From contig OY759215.1 in NCBI GenBank assembly GCA_963662175.1, positions 17,163,079 through 17,227,078 on the forward strand: 64,000 nt of DNA, in the 5' to 3' direction. The notes beneath the pieces were generated by a model. It did no database searches. It was not told the origin of the DNA and saw only the letters and a program-made list of their open reading frames with translations. The stretch is from Aradus depressus. Its lineage: Eukaryota > Arthropoda > Insecta > Hemiptera > Aradidae. The first letter of the stretch is position 1, and each line of letters starts with the position of its first letter. The position numbers and the translations under genes are program-made. Shown here in pieces: positions 10,765-21,123 of the stretch.

Positions 10765-11180
10765 TTCACTGATGACATGGGAGGATGACCGACATGTACA
10801 CTGGTCCCCTCGCACTGCTATGTCCACAAGGGACAACCCCCGATGCTTGGCCCCATGTCCACTGGTACCCTCCGGTAGGTTCCCTGGGACTAGGTGCTAC
10901 GCCCCCCCTTCCCCTGTATGAAGGTCGCTACTCTACCCTTTGAGCCCTCTGAATGACTGTATTCAGCCGAATTGATCATGACGTGGGAGGATGACCGACA
11001 TGTACACTGGTCCCCTCGCACTGCTATGTCCACAAAAGACAATCCCCGATGCTTGGCCCCATGTCCACTGGTACCCTCCGGGACTAGGTGCTACGCCCCC
11101 CCTTCCCCTGTATGAAGGTCGCTACTCTACCCTTTGAGCCCTCTGAATGACTGTATTCAGCCGAATTGATCATGACGTGG
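10765..11180 (+). repeat. Tandem duplication, unit about 200 bp
   Basis: The segment beginning 'gacatgggaggatgaccgac' at 10775 is repeated from 10980 ('gacgtgggaggatgaccgac') with near identity. The second copy lacks about 13 nt ('ggtaggttccctg'). A third start ('gacgtgggtgga') occurs at 11174 and then diverges. The unit is unusually GC-rich for this window and has no convincing ORF. Confidence 0.85.
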
Positions 11181-12189
11181 GTGGACCCCCTTGTGGGCGG
11201 GGCCCATGTGCGCCGTCGTGGGCCCTACAATCAATACCTGGCCCCCAAGGTTCTGATCCGCCCCCAGTCCTCCGACTGCCTTCTCCACAGTAAGTATCTT
11301 ACCTCTCTTCGCTAAGTACAGTCCTAGTCATACTTCGAATTTCTCAGAGGGTTGCCGTCACCCATTTGCATATATTATTTTTTAAGTTTTAATATTTAGT
11401 ATGCACTAAATGGAAGCAGATGAACTCCTCGAGATTTCAATGGAGATTCACAATTTCATTTTTTTTAAAATTATGACTGACAAGCTTATCTCTGTATGCC
11501 AGTATTCTAGGGGGGGGGGGGATCCGAGAAGAAAATGTTATTGCACTTATACCAATTTTAAGTTGAAAATAGCATGACAGTTTTCTTAATAAACTCGAAC
11601 CCCTCGAAACGCCGTTTATATCTATGATCTATGATGAGCCATAACGAATGAAATTGAAGCGAATCTGACAGAAACTTTTGTGCCTAACAATTTACTTTCT
11701 ATAATTTTTCAAATTTAGCCATTCTACTACAAAATTCAATGAAAGTAAAAAATGTTCATGTTTTGACCTCCAAAACGTCGACAATATCTTCAATTAGAAA
11801 TGTTGTATAAAACCCTCACTACTCTCTTCTTAAAAGAAATTTGACGCTCCGGAATTGCATATATTTCATTTTTGCCATAAGACGACTTGGGGAAAACGCG
11901 AGCATGGCTAATTTTCCAAAATTTGATTCCCTCATATCTGGTGATATTGTTTTTGTAAAGGGTTTTACTCTCTTTAATTTTGATACGAACATGTTTTTGT
12001 TCATACAATAGATTATGAGATATTAACGATGAATAAATAAGTGCAAATATTTTCTATTTCCGTGGCAGCCATTTTGTATTTTACCAGAACTGGAGTGGCA
12101 TATTTTTTTTGCAGATTTTCAGGATCTGTGCAAAGTTACAGTACTATTTGAGTAATATGAGAGAGCTCGTAACTTGTCAGAGATCTTAT
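11181..12189. other. Stretch without recognised gene
   Basis: The start is GC-rich; the rest is AT-rich. There is a G tract at 11512-11521. Short reading frames at 11790-12008 on the minus strand are not similar to anything I recognise. Confidence 0.4.
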
Positions 12190-12330
12190 GACTTATAAGT
12201 GAGAGAGAGAGAGAGAGGGAGAGAGTGACACTCATCAGAGAGAGCTCATCACTTACCAGAGAGAGCGGCACTCATCAGAGAGAGCTCATGACTTACCAGA
12301 GAGAGCTCATCACTTACCAGAGACAAAACG
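12190..12330 (+). repeat. GA-rich minisatellite
   Basis: A (GA)n run at 12201-12228 is followed by several imperfect copies of a unit like 'agagagctcatcacttacc' (12237-12325). The 119-residue reading frame over it (repeated RESS/QREL) is a by-product of the repeat. Confidence 0.85.
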
Positions 12331-12379
12331 TAGCAACATTTTTTTTACCAGAGTATTTAGGCCTCGGAGGAAAGTTGTC

Positions 12380-12590
12380 TCAATTTCAGTCCGATTTCGG
12401 CCAAAATCTAAACAGATCTAAATTAGTATATGTGACTTCTTTATTTCAAATTCATAGCTACAATCGTCTTTACGGTAGAGCGCTCACAACTTTCCAATCA
12501 CAAACACAAGTATGTATAGACAAACTTCATCACGAAACTGTTCAAAACCTATTCAGGGGACATTGTAACATGAAAACTCGTTGAAACCAA
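12380..12590 (+). repeat. Dispersed repeat family, copy A
   Basis: This stretch matches 29530-29740 over about 200 bp with moderate divergence ('ccgatttcggccaaaatcta' against 'ccgatatcggccaaaatcta', then 'agatct', 'tgtgac', 'gctcac' and 'ttcagggga' in the same order). A third copy lies reversed at 47360-47530. No protein is evident. Confidence 0.65.
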
Positions 12591-12639
12591 GATCTACGTA
12601 TACAAAAGTAAAAATAAATAAAATAATAAAATCTTAAAA

Positions 12640-12775
12640 AACCTTGAGCATGTCGTCCTCCGGATGATTCCGTGTCAAGTATTCGTTTAAGACTCCTACG
12701 CTAGGTAAAATTTAGAACCAGTAAAGTCGGGTTCATGGGGACCATGTAGTTAAAGCGCGGACATGAGTCACAAAA
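12640..12775 (+). repeat. SINE fragment (3' half)
   Basis: Diverged 3' half of the tRNA-derived SINE described at 14361: 'gactcctacgctaggtaaaa', then 'agtcgggttcatg', then 'cggacatgagtcac'. The tRNA-like head is missing. Confidence 0.65.
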
Positions 12776-12784
12776 ACTGTACTA

Positions 12785-13660
12785 CAGTGAAACCTCTCTT
12801 AACGGTCACCTCTCTAGAGCGAACATCCTTCTTAACTGACAACATTAGTATAGCCTCAAATAGATATGATTTGAATGCATTTTAACCCCTCTTTAACGGA
12901 ACCCCTCAATACCTGACACTACCGTCAGATGAAATCAACTCTCAAGAACGGACATATAAGTAGAAAAAAATATCGTTGTTTTTTTATAAAATACATGAAT
13001 TAGTTTTAGGAAGGTAGGCATAGTATGGTTTGTGCGTATTTTTCTACTGATAAACAGCAGAAATACCGCCAACCTTCCTCTTCTTGCTTCCTTTTTCGCG
13101 CAAGTTCCCTTCCTCTCCCCTCTCAAACATTCCTTCACTTGCTTTGAATCTTTCAAATCTTCTGTTTTTTTTTTGTTGAATTTAGTACTTTATCATATTT
13201 TACGTCGAAATGTCGCACCCGAAAAAACGGAGGTCCCTTCCTTTAAAGGAAAAATTGGAACTTATTCAATGTCATGATAAAGGCGGTTCGGTTCGGGCTT
13301 TAGCCGAAAAATTTAAAATTGAAAAAACTCAAGTGTCCGAAATTATTAAAAAAAAAAAAAAAATATTGATAATTCATCGGGAAAATAGGATTGGTGAAAA
13401 TATGTGCCGTTTAAATAATAATGGTCCGGAAGATTTTATTGACAAATCGGTTTTGGAGTGGTTCAATAAAGTTGGTTAAAAAAACATGTCTGTTTCTGGG
13501 CCGATGTGAAGAAAAAGCTCAAGAAGTTCCTGAACAAAAATAAAAGCAAAGAACTTCAAAGCTTCCAACGGCTGTGTTTATAACCTCTTTTGAACGGACA
13601 CCCCTCTATTCGGACGAAAATACATTCTCTTTCCGTGCCCGTTTTTAAGAGGTTTCACTT
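12785..13660 (+). mobile_element. Non-autonomous pogo/Tigger-like DNA transposon
   Basis: Terminal inverted repeats are CAGTGAAACCTCTCTTAACG on the left and, read inward from the right, AAGTGAAACCTCTTAAAAAC. They are flanked on both sides by the dinucleotide TA (12783-12784 and 13661-13662), as expected for Tc1/mariner insertion. The 876-bp element contains only the N-terminal DNA-binding part of a transposase (see 13210), followed by a trace of the next domain (FKASNG at about 13551) and then the 3' end. It is an internal-deletion derivative. Confidence 0.85.
13210..13479 (+). pseudogene. Truncated pogo-type transposase N-terminus
   Basis: The 89-residue frame starts MSHPKKRRSLPLKEKLELIQ and continues as a psq/CENP-B-like helix-turn-helix (GGSVRALAEKFKIEKTQVSE, then a poly-Lys stretch from an A-run). 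It ends soon after VLEWFNKVG, where intact relatives continue into the CENP-B HTH and the DDE catalytic domain. Downstream frames keep short traces (KNMSVSGP at about 13480, FKASNG). The A-run at 13348-13362 may have caused a frameshift. The start was chosen at the ATG directly before the basic segment. It could at most encode a DNA-binding fragment. Confidence 0.75.
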
Positions 13661-14227
13661 TATTTGAAAGTTGAACACCGTATATTTATGTAAATGGAAG
13701 AACTTAATTGGAAATACATGAAAATGAATAACCAAAATAAATCATTATATATGAAAGAACATGTTTATTCTTTCTGTGTCTCATGCTTCTATGAACCATA
13801 TATTTCCCACTTCCTTGTGGCGCCCCATTGGCAGTATCCGTTCTCTTCCTCTACTTCGCCTTCCGTTCGATCTCCATGTAATGAATTTGTACCCGAGGAT
13901 ACTCTTCAGTACCATGCATCTAATGGTCTTCAAATATCATATAGGTCAGTGACCATTCAACCTGGAAAATTATATTCAGGTGCATTTCTTGGTTGACAGG
14001 GAATAACGAGCTGAGATGGGATGGGGAGTTAGGATGCTGCGTGTGCTGTGCAGGTTTAATGGTCAGGCGAGGTCAGGAGTACACGGAACCCCCATTCCAA
14101 GCTATTTTTACAACAATCCATTCAAACTTCTCTCTTTACACGGTCAATAATTTTTACATTGTCAATATAAGTAGGTCGTCTGAGGGAGAGATTGATGTTC
14201 AATATGGAGTTTAGCTGAATGTATTTC
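13661..14227. other. Stretch without recognised gene
   Basis: Two overlapping plus-strand reading frames (13694-13996, 13993-14214) show no recognisable domain or convincing splice context. I see nothing else here. Confidence 0.4.
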
Positions 14228-14300
14228 TATGAATCAAAGTTTATTTGGAATCATAGATATAAGAGTTGTCTTCCCATTGTTCTATTTTTGATCAGAACCG

Positions 14301-14325
14301 GTTTCCAACGCAACTGTATCATCAG
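14301..14325 (-). ncRNA. Hammerhead-ribozyme-like motif (Penelope type), locus 1
   Basis: On the minus strand: CTGATGA (14325-14319), then 13 nt that can form a weak stem II (CAG with UUG), then GAAAC (14305-14301) and CGGTT, giving the palindromic ACCGGU that serves as stem III in dimeric hammerheads. All invariant core residues (C3 U4 G5 A6, G8 A9, G12 A13 A14) are present. Stem I pairing is poor. Confidence 0.5.
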
Positions 14326-14360
14326 TCGCACATCTATTTATGCATATAAAATATAAAGAG

Positions 14361-14704
14361 GGCGCCGGTAGCTCAGTGGTATGCGTGCTTGTCTTCTGAG
14401 CTCAAGATCGTGGGTTCGAAACCCGACCGAGGCCCTTAGTTTATTTTATCTGGGAGGTAAAATAAACTTAAGCACGACGTCCTTCGAATGGGACGTTAAG
14501 CGATGGTCCCGAGCCTGTACGGTGTCAGGTCCTCGTTAAAGACCCCTACCCTAGGTGAATAAAAATTTAGGGTAGGCAAAATTTAGGACTCCCACAGTAG
14601 AGTCGGGCTCATGTCCACCGGAGTGACGAAAGAGCGCTTTGGTAGTAGGCGATATGACCTCGTTGTTAAAGCCCGGGCATGAGTCATAAAACCTAACCTA
14701 ACCT
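14361..14704 (+). mobile_element. tRNA-derived SINE, near full length
   Basis: The tRNA-like head at 14361-14433 has box A (TAGCTCAGTGG) and box B (GGGTTCGAAACCC). The body contains a perfect hairpin (GTTTATTTTA ... TAAAATAAAC) around 14439-14469, then blocks 'gtccttcgaatgggacgtta' and 'gcccgggcatgagtcataaa'. It ends in a CCTAA-type tail (acctaacctaaccta). At least a dozen copies or fragments occur in this window in both orientations. It is transcribed by Pol III and mobilised by an unknown LINE, by analogy with other SINEs. Confidence 0.9.
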
Positions 14705-14764
14705 ACAATATAAATATGGAGAAGTAGCTCGCAAAACTGAGTAACAAAATGAGATAAAATAAAG

Positions 14765-15815
14765 GCTGTGCCTCCGCTGCCAGCGCCGGCAGCAGCTGCA
14801 TCCCTTTGCGGATACCGGCGCGACAGTTCCGGCCATGGCTGCCGGTAAGGTGTAAGCTTTCAAAATTCAAACTGACTTCCCCAATAGTTCGTTTATAAAG
14901 GAAAACGAATGTCCTGTTTTTCTGTTTATCTGTGAACTCGATAACTATATCTGTCCAGAACCCCATATGCGCGATTGTTTTCGCGCCCAATTTTTTTTAT
15001 TAATTCGCATAACCCATAGCAACATGAAAACATTAATATTAAGTCGGGGGAAGAAAAAAAAAATAGAATAGAATAGTTTTATTTGTTGGCGTCCACCAAT
15101 GTCCTAGATTTTTGACGCCGTATTCTCGTTTAAATTAATAGACAGCTTCGATAGATGAGTTGTCGTCTCCGAGCATCTAATGTAGGTTTCTTGTTAGCAA
15201 ACCTAATGGCCTTTAGTATATCCTCATATCCAGGGCACTCCTCCAGGATGTGGCTCACTGTGAGAGGCCAGGCCCCACACCTGCTACAGCCCGGGGCCAT
15301 CGCCATGTTTATGAGGTGACCATGGGTTAGGCGAGTGTGGCCTATACGGAGCCGCATCAAACATACCTCCTCCTGCCTATTCTGTCTTTCGGAGCTTTTC
15401 CATTTGTCGACATTTGCTTTGATAATATATATGTATATATCTAGTTCGTAAAGAAAATGAATTTCTCAATATAAACGATATAATATGTCAACTATTCTTC
15501 ATATTTTACTTAGTATTGAATGAAATAATCTAGGATTAGAGCATAAAACTGTAAACCATAGTAAGAACTTCAAAAATCCAGTTTATATATCCGAAGAAAT
15601 AAAATGTTGACCCTCCCGACGGTCCTTTTAGTTAAACAGTCCAGGTTTTCGTGATGTAGAAAAACCCCATGGGGGAGCATGATTGTGGTTCGTAAAGAGG
15701 GTGATAGGGGCCGTCACATGACTGCCGGCAGCCATGCGTTATTTTCCTCAGGAGCCGTCGTCGGTGCCCGTTAGCTGTTATTTTGGTTGCCGGCGTCGAC
15801 AGCGGAGGCACTCCC
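14765..15815. mobile_element. 1.05-kb inverted-repeat element
   Basis: The left end (GCTGTGCCTCCGCTGCCAGC) and the right end, read inward (GGGAGTGCCTCCGCTGTCGA), are inverted copies. A second matching block (ATGGCTGCCGG) lies about 70-85 nt inside each end. Flanks carry the same pentamer TAAAG (14760-14764 and 15816-15820), a plausible target-site duplication. The interior contains a retrotransposon fragment (15070-15420) and no transposase. Superfamily is not assigned. Confidence 0.6.
15070..15420 (-). mobile_element. Non-LTR retrotransposon C-terminal fragment
   Basis: The minus strand encodes MRLRIGHTRLTHGHLINMAM and then CSRCGAWPLTVSHILEECPG. This is the highly characteristic region after RNase H at the C-terminus of I/Jockey-like ORF2 (RLRIGHT.LTH ... 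C..C ... V.HIL.ECP). The frame stops at about 15130, and an A/T-rich repeat (aatagaatagaatag) at 15062 may be the 3' tail. The 5' part of the element is absent. Confidence 0.85.
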
Positions 15816-15820
15816 TAAAG

Positions 15821-16224
15821 TAAATATTGCCCACCACCCGTATAGTGTGGTGTCGAACCGCACACTGGCAAAGTAGCTTAAATGGGAGTTGATACGTCAT
15901 TCGCTCTTTTTATATACATGTAAATGAATACTTAAGCATTCATTCGAAAATAATATGAAATACACAATAAAAAATGTCTGTTTAACAAACAGCCAAATGA
16001 ATTATTGTCGAAATTAAAACATTAGCAAAATAAATTTATATAAATACAATCCCTCTCATTTGGAGTCTTTATTAGTTAAAATTCACAGGAAATCACATAT
16101 ACCAAAAAAATGTATGCCATCTTTGCCCTTCTATCACGCAGACCTCTATGAAAAATGTCCAGGAAGATCTCTGTCGAATAGTCTTGGAATAGCTGGTCTA
16201 ACGTGCCTAGTGTCTCCTTACTTT
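15821..16224. other. Stretch without recognised gene
   Basis: AT-rich; an 84-residue frame at 16060-16314 has no recognisable domain. I see nothing functional. Confidence 0.4.
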
Positions 16225-16745
16225 ATAATAATAATAATAATAATAATAATGCTATTTCCGTTGAACCAATACATGGTAATAGGATACGTCAAAAGAATCT
16301 ATACATCAAGATAGCTTACAAATTAGATTTATAACTACTTGAGTCTAATACAGTATGATTAGTAGTAATAACAAAACTATTAAAAAAAGTAAAATGAAAT
16401 TAATAAAAACTGAACAAATAAATAATTAAAAATATATGAGTATATAAAAAAATTAATACATAGATACATTTAAAATAAGTAGACACATTTTTCAATTTAA
16501 TAAAAATTAAGATAACTATTTTTCAAAAAACTCTTGGGAAGTGTCTTTATCCCAACGATGTTTCGGGATGTTCTTGCGTCCCATCATCAGGTCCCAATGT
16601 GCGAGATATAGAAAAAAACAATGTAACTATAAAAAAATAAATAAAAAAAAGTCTAAGTAAATAAAAAGTTATAAATGAATAAATAAAACAATAACGTACA
16701 TTGGACTGACCTTTAAGATGTTGAGGAACTCTGTCTAAAAATAAA
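16225..16745 (-). mobile_element. Penelope-like non-autonomous repeat with hammerhead motif
   Basis: After (TAA)n the sequence 'ccaatacatggtaataggat' starts a repeat of about 500 bp. It recurs at 34440-34985 with high similarity and, more diverged, at 23680-24260. On the minus strand it carries the hammerhead-like core at 16590-16560. The interior is AT-rich without coding potential. The combination of a microsatellite edge and a hammerhead motif is typical of Penelope-like element termini, but no RT is present. Confidence 0.6.
16560..16590 (-). ncRNA. Hammerhead-ribozyme-like motif, locus 2
   Basis: On the minus strand: CTGATGA (16590-16584), a stem II of GGGACG with CATCCC around loop CAAGAA (one mismatch), then GAAAC (16564-16560) and ATCGTT, which could form a two-base-pair stem III (AC with GU). 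The core is complete. The related copy at 34765 has lost CTGATGA by a deletion between short direct repeats. Confidence 0.6.
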
Positions 16746-16973
16746 AATGGAAGCTTTGTATCAAATAATGTTTTTGGATATGAAACTTAACTGGGGTCTT
16801 CTTCTCAGCATAGCCAGCCATCTCCACCTCCCGAGGTCGTCCTCAAGCCAACCAAGGCCGAGTTTCTTGGGGTGCTCATTTTATCTTCTGCAGATGTCCA
16901 AGCCATGTCTCTCTTGCTTCATGAAGGCCATCATATCTGAGCTCTTGCAAAGCTGAAGAGACAGCAAAGAAAG

Positions 16974-17265
16974 TTAGTTAGTTATTATGACTCTTGCCCG
17001 GGCTTTAACTTCGAAGTCTCTAACTACCAGAGTGCTCTTTCGGTGGACATGAGCCCGACTCTTCTGTGGGAGTGCTAAATTTTGCCTACCCTAAATTTTT
17101 ATTCACCTAGGATAGGGGTCTTTAACTAGTACCTGACATCGTATAGGCTCGAGACCATCGCTTAACGTCCTATTCGAAGGACGGCGTGCTTAAGTTTATT
17201 TTACCTCCCATATAAAATAAACTAAGGACCTCGGCCGGGTTTCGAACCCACGATCTTGAGCTCAT
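16974..17265 (-). mobile_element. tRNA-derived SINE (5' end truncated)
   Basis: Reverse-oriented copy of the SINE at 14361. The 3' end lies at 16974 with an AACTAACT-type tail rather than CCTAA. It runs through the conserved hairpin near 17200 and box B (gggtttcgaacccac) and stops before box A at 'gatcttgagctca'. Confidence 0.85.
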
Positions 17266-17687
17266 AACGAGACAAACAAATATAAATTTCCAGCCAGCAT
17301 CTTTTATCTTTGGAAAGGAAATAATTTTTATTTAATGAATAATAGATTATTCCATTATTTTTATGAGTTTTTAAAATGTTAATCCGTTGCTTTTTACACG
17401 TAATGTCATTCCTTATCAGTCTTTATAATATTAATTTTTCTAAGTATGCTTACATAATTTATGGCATATTAAATTAACATTCTTCAGGTAACATTCCTAT
17501 ATTTATAGTAGTAAAAAATGTATAATTTTAATCCGCATTTTAATCCATCTTCTAAGTTGAAACGCGGACATATTGTGGGAACATAATATAATAAATATAT
17601 AAAAAAAACATATTAATTGGTGGTTACAATTTACGTATGTTAATAAAATAATAATAAGTAGTCATTGAAATGACTAAATGTTATAGT

Positions 17688-17925
17688 TATTGACTCATGC
17701 CCGGGCTTTAACTACGAGGTCATATGGCCTACTACCAGAGCGCTCTTTCGTCGCTCTGGCGGACATGAGCCCGATTCCCCATATCAGAGTCCTAAATGTT
17801 GCCTATCTAGGCTAATTCATCTAGGGTAGGGGTCTTTAACGAGTACCTGACACCGTACAGGCTCGGGACCATCCCTTAATGTCCCATCCGAAGGACGGCG
17901 TGCTTAAGTTTATTTTACCTCCCAG
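17688..17925 (-). mobile_element. tRNA-derived SINE (head missing)
   Basis: Reverse-oriented SINE body from 'gactcatgcccgggcttt' to 'tttattttacctcccag'. The copy breaks exactly in the loop of the internal hairpin and lacks the tRNA-like head. Confidence 0.85.
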
Positions 17926-18090
17926 GGGGGAGTTTGTTGACAGGTTGAGTAACAGTCTGTCTGTAAACGAATGACGTCATTAAAGTCTGTGCACCGGAAG
18001 AGGTCCTTCGTGCATCACTAGGACGTTTTTCCCAATTTAACGTGCATATTTCTTTATCCTTGATGAAACTGGCTTATGAGCCTCTGGGGA

Positions 18091-18748
18091 GATTAAAAAT
18101 ATTGCCGGAAAACCAGTATTTAGGGTTTGTGAAAGGTTTTAAAACATTTTGTACATAATCGCATAGAACCTTTATCACACTCAGTCGCAATCCTCGATGC
18201 GCACCCTTGCTCAGTGCATCTTATTCAAGCAAGAATGCTAATAATGCAAGAATGCCTAAAGGAAGGAGGTGAAGAGAAGGTGAAATCGTCCCGAAATGTC
18301 GTCGTGAAAAAGACTACTGTATTTATTATTTAATTTATTTATCTACTGTATGATATTATTATTTTTGTACTCACATTTTATGTTTGTCCTTGTATCCGCC
18401 ACTGATACGGATTAGAATTAACAATACTATTAAAGAATAAAATAAAATGAATAAATAAATAGGTACTAAAAATGTAAGCACAAAAATAATAATATTATAC
18501 AGTAGATAAATAAATTAAATGATAAATACTGTAGTATTTTTCACGACGACATTTCGGGACGATTTGACGTACCTTCCTCAGGTCAAGAAGGCGGCATTCT
18601 TGCTTAAATAAGATGCGCTGGACAAGGGTGCACATCGAGCATTGCGACTGAGTGTGACAAAAGTTCTTTGCGATTATGTACAAAATGTTTCAAAACTTTC
18701 ACAAACCCTAAATACTGGTTTTCCGGCGCTATTTTCAATTTTCGATCG
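18091..18748. mobile_element. Large fold-back element with hammerhead motif in the right arm
   Basis: The arm at about 18091-18378 is the reverse complement of about 18470-18748, with roughly 85-90% identity by eye and a spacer of about 90 nt. Shared landmarks include 'ccggaaaaccagtatttagg', 'tgtacataatcgca' and 'gtcccgaaatgtcgtcgtga'. The spacer and inner arm resemble the repeat at 23800-23960. Head-to-head copies of this kind are typical of Penelope-like insertions. Confidence 0.75.
18552..18581 (-). ncRNA. Hammerhead-ribozyme-like motif, locus 3
   Basis: On the minus strand: CTGAGGA (N7 = G, allowed), a stem II of GGUACG with CGUCCC (one mismatch), then GAAA. The homologous place in the left arm (about 18248-18294, plus strand) has CTAAAGGA and is degenerate, while keeping CGTCCCGAAA. 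Confidence 0.45.
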
Positions 18749-19614
18749 CCTAGATGAGTTAATGTTATTTTTATTACAATTATTAAATAATTTTATGGGT
18801 TTTGATTGTTTTCAGGAGGTGGTCTTGGACTAGAAGAGAGTGGACTACAAGAGGCGGGTTTCGGTCGGTTTTTGATGTACCTGACAGCTGTCACTCATGT
18901 ACAGTCTCGCCTTTAAGACACGCAACAGTCCTTCTCAGAAGACGTCGCTCCGTTGGGGGGACTGCTGCGTTGCTCTCGAACGGCACTAGTCGCGTTCCAC
19001 CCGCCACTGCCCAACCAACAATAGCTCTGTACATATATATACTATTTACATATTTCATAAAACAAGTGAAGTATCCCAGAAAATCCGAAGAATCAACCAG
19101 TGTTCTTCCAGGCTTCTTATTGCAACGATAAAAATAAACCGTAAGTACTCCTGAATATGGTTATGTTCGCATAACTCTCAAACAATTGAACGAATGTGTT
19201 TTTTTTTTTTTTTATGTGGTAAGATATTCTCAAGAGGTAGCAGGATTAGCGCCATTATTGGTTTTTTGTACAAGAACAAAGTTAAATTAAAAATATAATA
19301 ACACTTTCGACTGTCTAATATGATTCTGGAGCAGTAATTTCCGCCATATTCCGGGGTCGGAATTTTTGAATAATGTATTAACTAGAGAAAAGTTATAAAA
19401 TAAAAAGAATAAAATTTATAGACGTTTTTCACTCAGCATAAGATAAAAAATGTATTTAAAATTTTTAAAATACTCCTGGTGAGAAATTTGATCGAAAAAA
19501 AAGGTTATTACTAGCGTATACGCCTGGTTGTTCGGCTTTTCTAAATAGATGAGGCCGAGTTCACAGAATTCGCAAGTTCGAAGTGAAACTTCTTTTGTTC
19601 CCTAGCATTATAAT
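18749..19614. other. Stretch without recognised gene
   Basis: A 109-residue frame at 18802-19131 (Ser/Arg/Thr-rich) has no identifiable domain. The rest is AT-rich. Nothing can be assigned. Confidence 0.4.
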
Positions 19615-21123
19615 CAGTGGCGGATTTAAAAATGAAAAAATTAAAGCTCTCCGGGGCCCTTCCTTATTCCGAAGAACATAAAATTTGAATTTGTTTTATC
19701 ACAGTCTTTATACATGATATGGAAAAAAATATATGTTTGATTGTAAAATACATTTATTTCATTGATTTGAAAAACAAAGCTAACATTTTGTTTGTCTACA
19801 AAATAGGAGAATCTTTAAGACATTTTTAATCCTCTTCTTGCTTTTCGCTCAGCAAATAATTCAATTGTGGTATTTTTGTGTTTGAAAGGATTCGAATACA
19901 AAAAGTTCCTTGAAATACAGAGTAAAACATACTCAGCGTTTGAGTTTAAATAGTGTAAAACGTTTGAAGTATCATTTGGTGAGAGGGGCCCGTGGGACTA
20001 TGGCTCAGGGGGGGGGGGGGGGGGGCGGTCAGACAATGCTTAATGGCTGACCTGCTAAATCGGGGAATTGTAAACTCCTAGACGGAAAGGGTCAGTTAGA
20101 AAATATAGAAAAATAAGATGAGTAAATTCCTAGACGAGTCTTTTAAAAAGAAAATCGGACAAAAATTTCCTTCACATTTTATCTAGACTTAGGACTAGCA
20201 ATCACATATGGTAGTTTATCGATATTACAAATCCCCAATAGTGTACACTTTGGCTTTGCAGGTTTTCTGGATGCATCGCTAAGTGAACCATGGCCCCCAC
20301 ATTCGATAGCGGGCCCTGTAACCAGGATCAGGGTCGGGCCCCCCATCTCATAGTCATGTGCTATATTATAATTACATGGTTATTTTTTTAACCCTTTTAC
20401 AATTTTATTTAAACTAAAAATAGATTGTAAGGTATAATTAATGTTACAGTATCAGTTAGATTTTAAAACCAAACTTTATTGATTAAATTATTTCACACAT
20501 CGATTGCTACCGTGATTATATCATTTACTTTTATTTTACTGAAATTAACGTTTAAATTTTTAGATTACTAATTAAATAATAACTTAATAACTCGCACAAC
20601 TAGAATATGTAACTATTATACTAAATTTTCTTATAATTATATATTTCGCCTTTTTAAGCTATGATCCCTTTCAAGATCTACTAAAATAAAAAAATAAAAA
20701 GGACTGGAGCTGGACCCCCTTGGGCCCGGGCCCTGCAACCAAAGTTGCACCAGCCCCACCCTTGTGGGGGCCATGAAGTGAACACATTGTTTTTGGAGAT
20801 GTGATTCTTAAAATTATTTAACTTAAAATATGGTTTCTTTCACTAGAAAACTTATAAACTTGCATGTTCATGAACAGTATGTAACCTATGTACAATCAGG
20901 ACTCACTGAAGACTATGGCTTCGTTAGGTCATTTCACAGCTAACTACGGTCCCTATTAATCCCCCTCCCTTCCGTCTACTACCTGAACCTGAACCTGTCG
21001 CCTTCAATGGAAGGTCAAGACCTTCTAGGAATTTACACATCTTCGTCTAGGAGTTTACATATCTCAAATTTTTATATCTAAGTTCATCTAGGAGTTTACA
21101 TACGCCCGCTAAACCCGCCACTG
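19615..21123. mobile_element. hAT-like element (1.5 kb, non-coding)
   Basis: The left end CAGTGGCGGATTTAAA and the right end, read inward, CAGTGGCGGGTTTA form short inverted termini of hAT type. Flanking octamers are attataat on the left and attatgac on the right, which match in the first five bases and so could be a decayed 8-bp duplication. No transposase frame remains. A G tract (about 18 G) lies near 20010, and G/C-rich islands lie at 20290-20345 and 20700-20770. Confidence 0.6.

Noticed and set aside
14361..14433. Possible functional tRNA gene with box A and box B
   Set aside because: The same head occurs in about a dozen places attached to the same body, with target duplications in two copies. 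It is a SINE head, not a tRNA gene.
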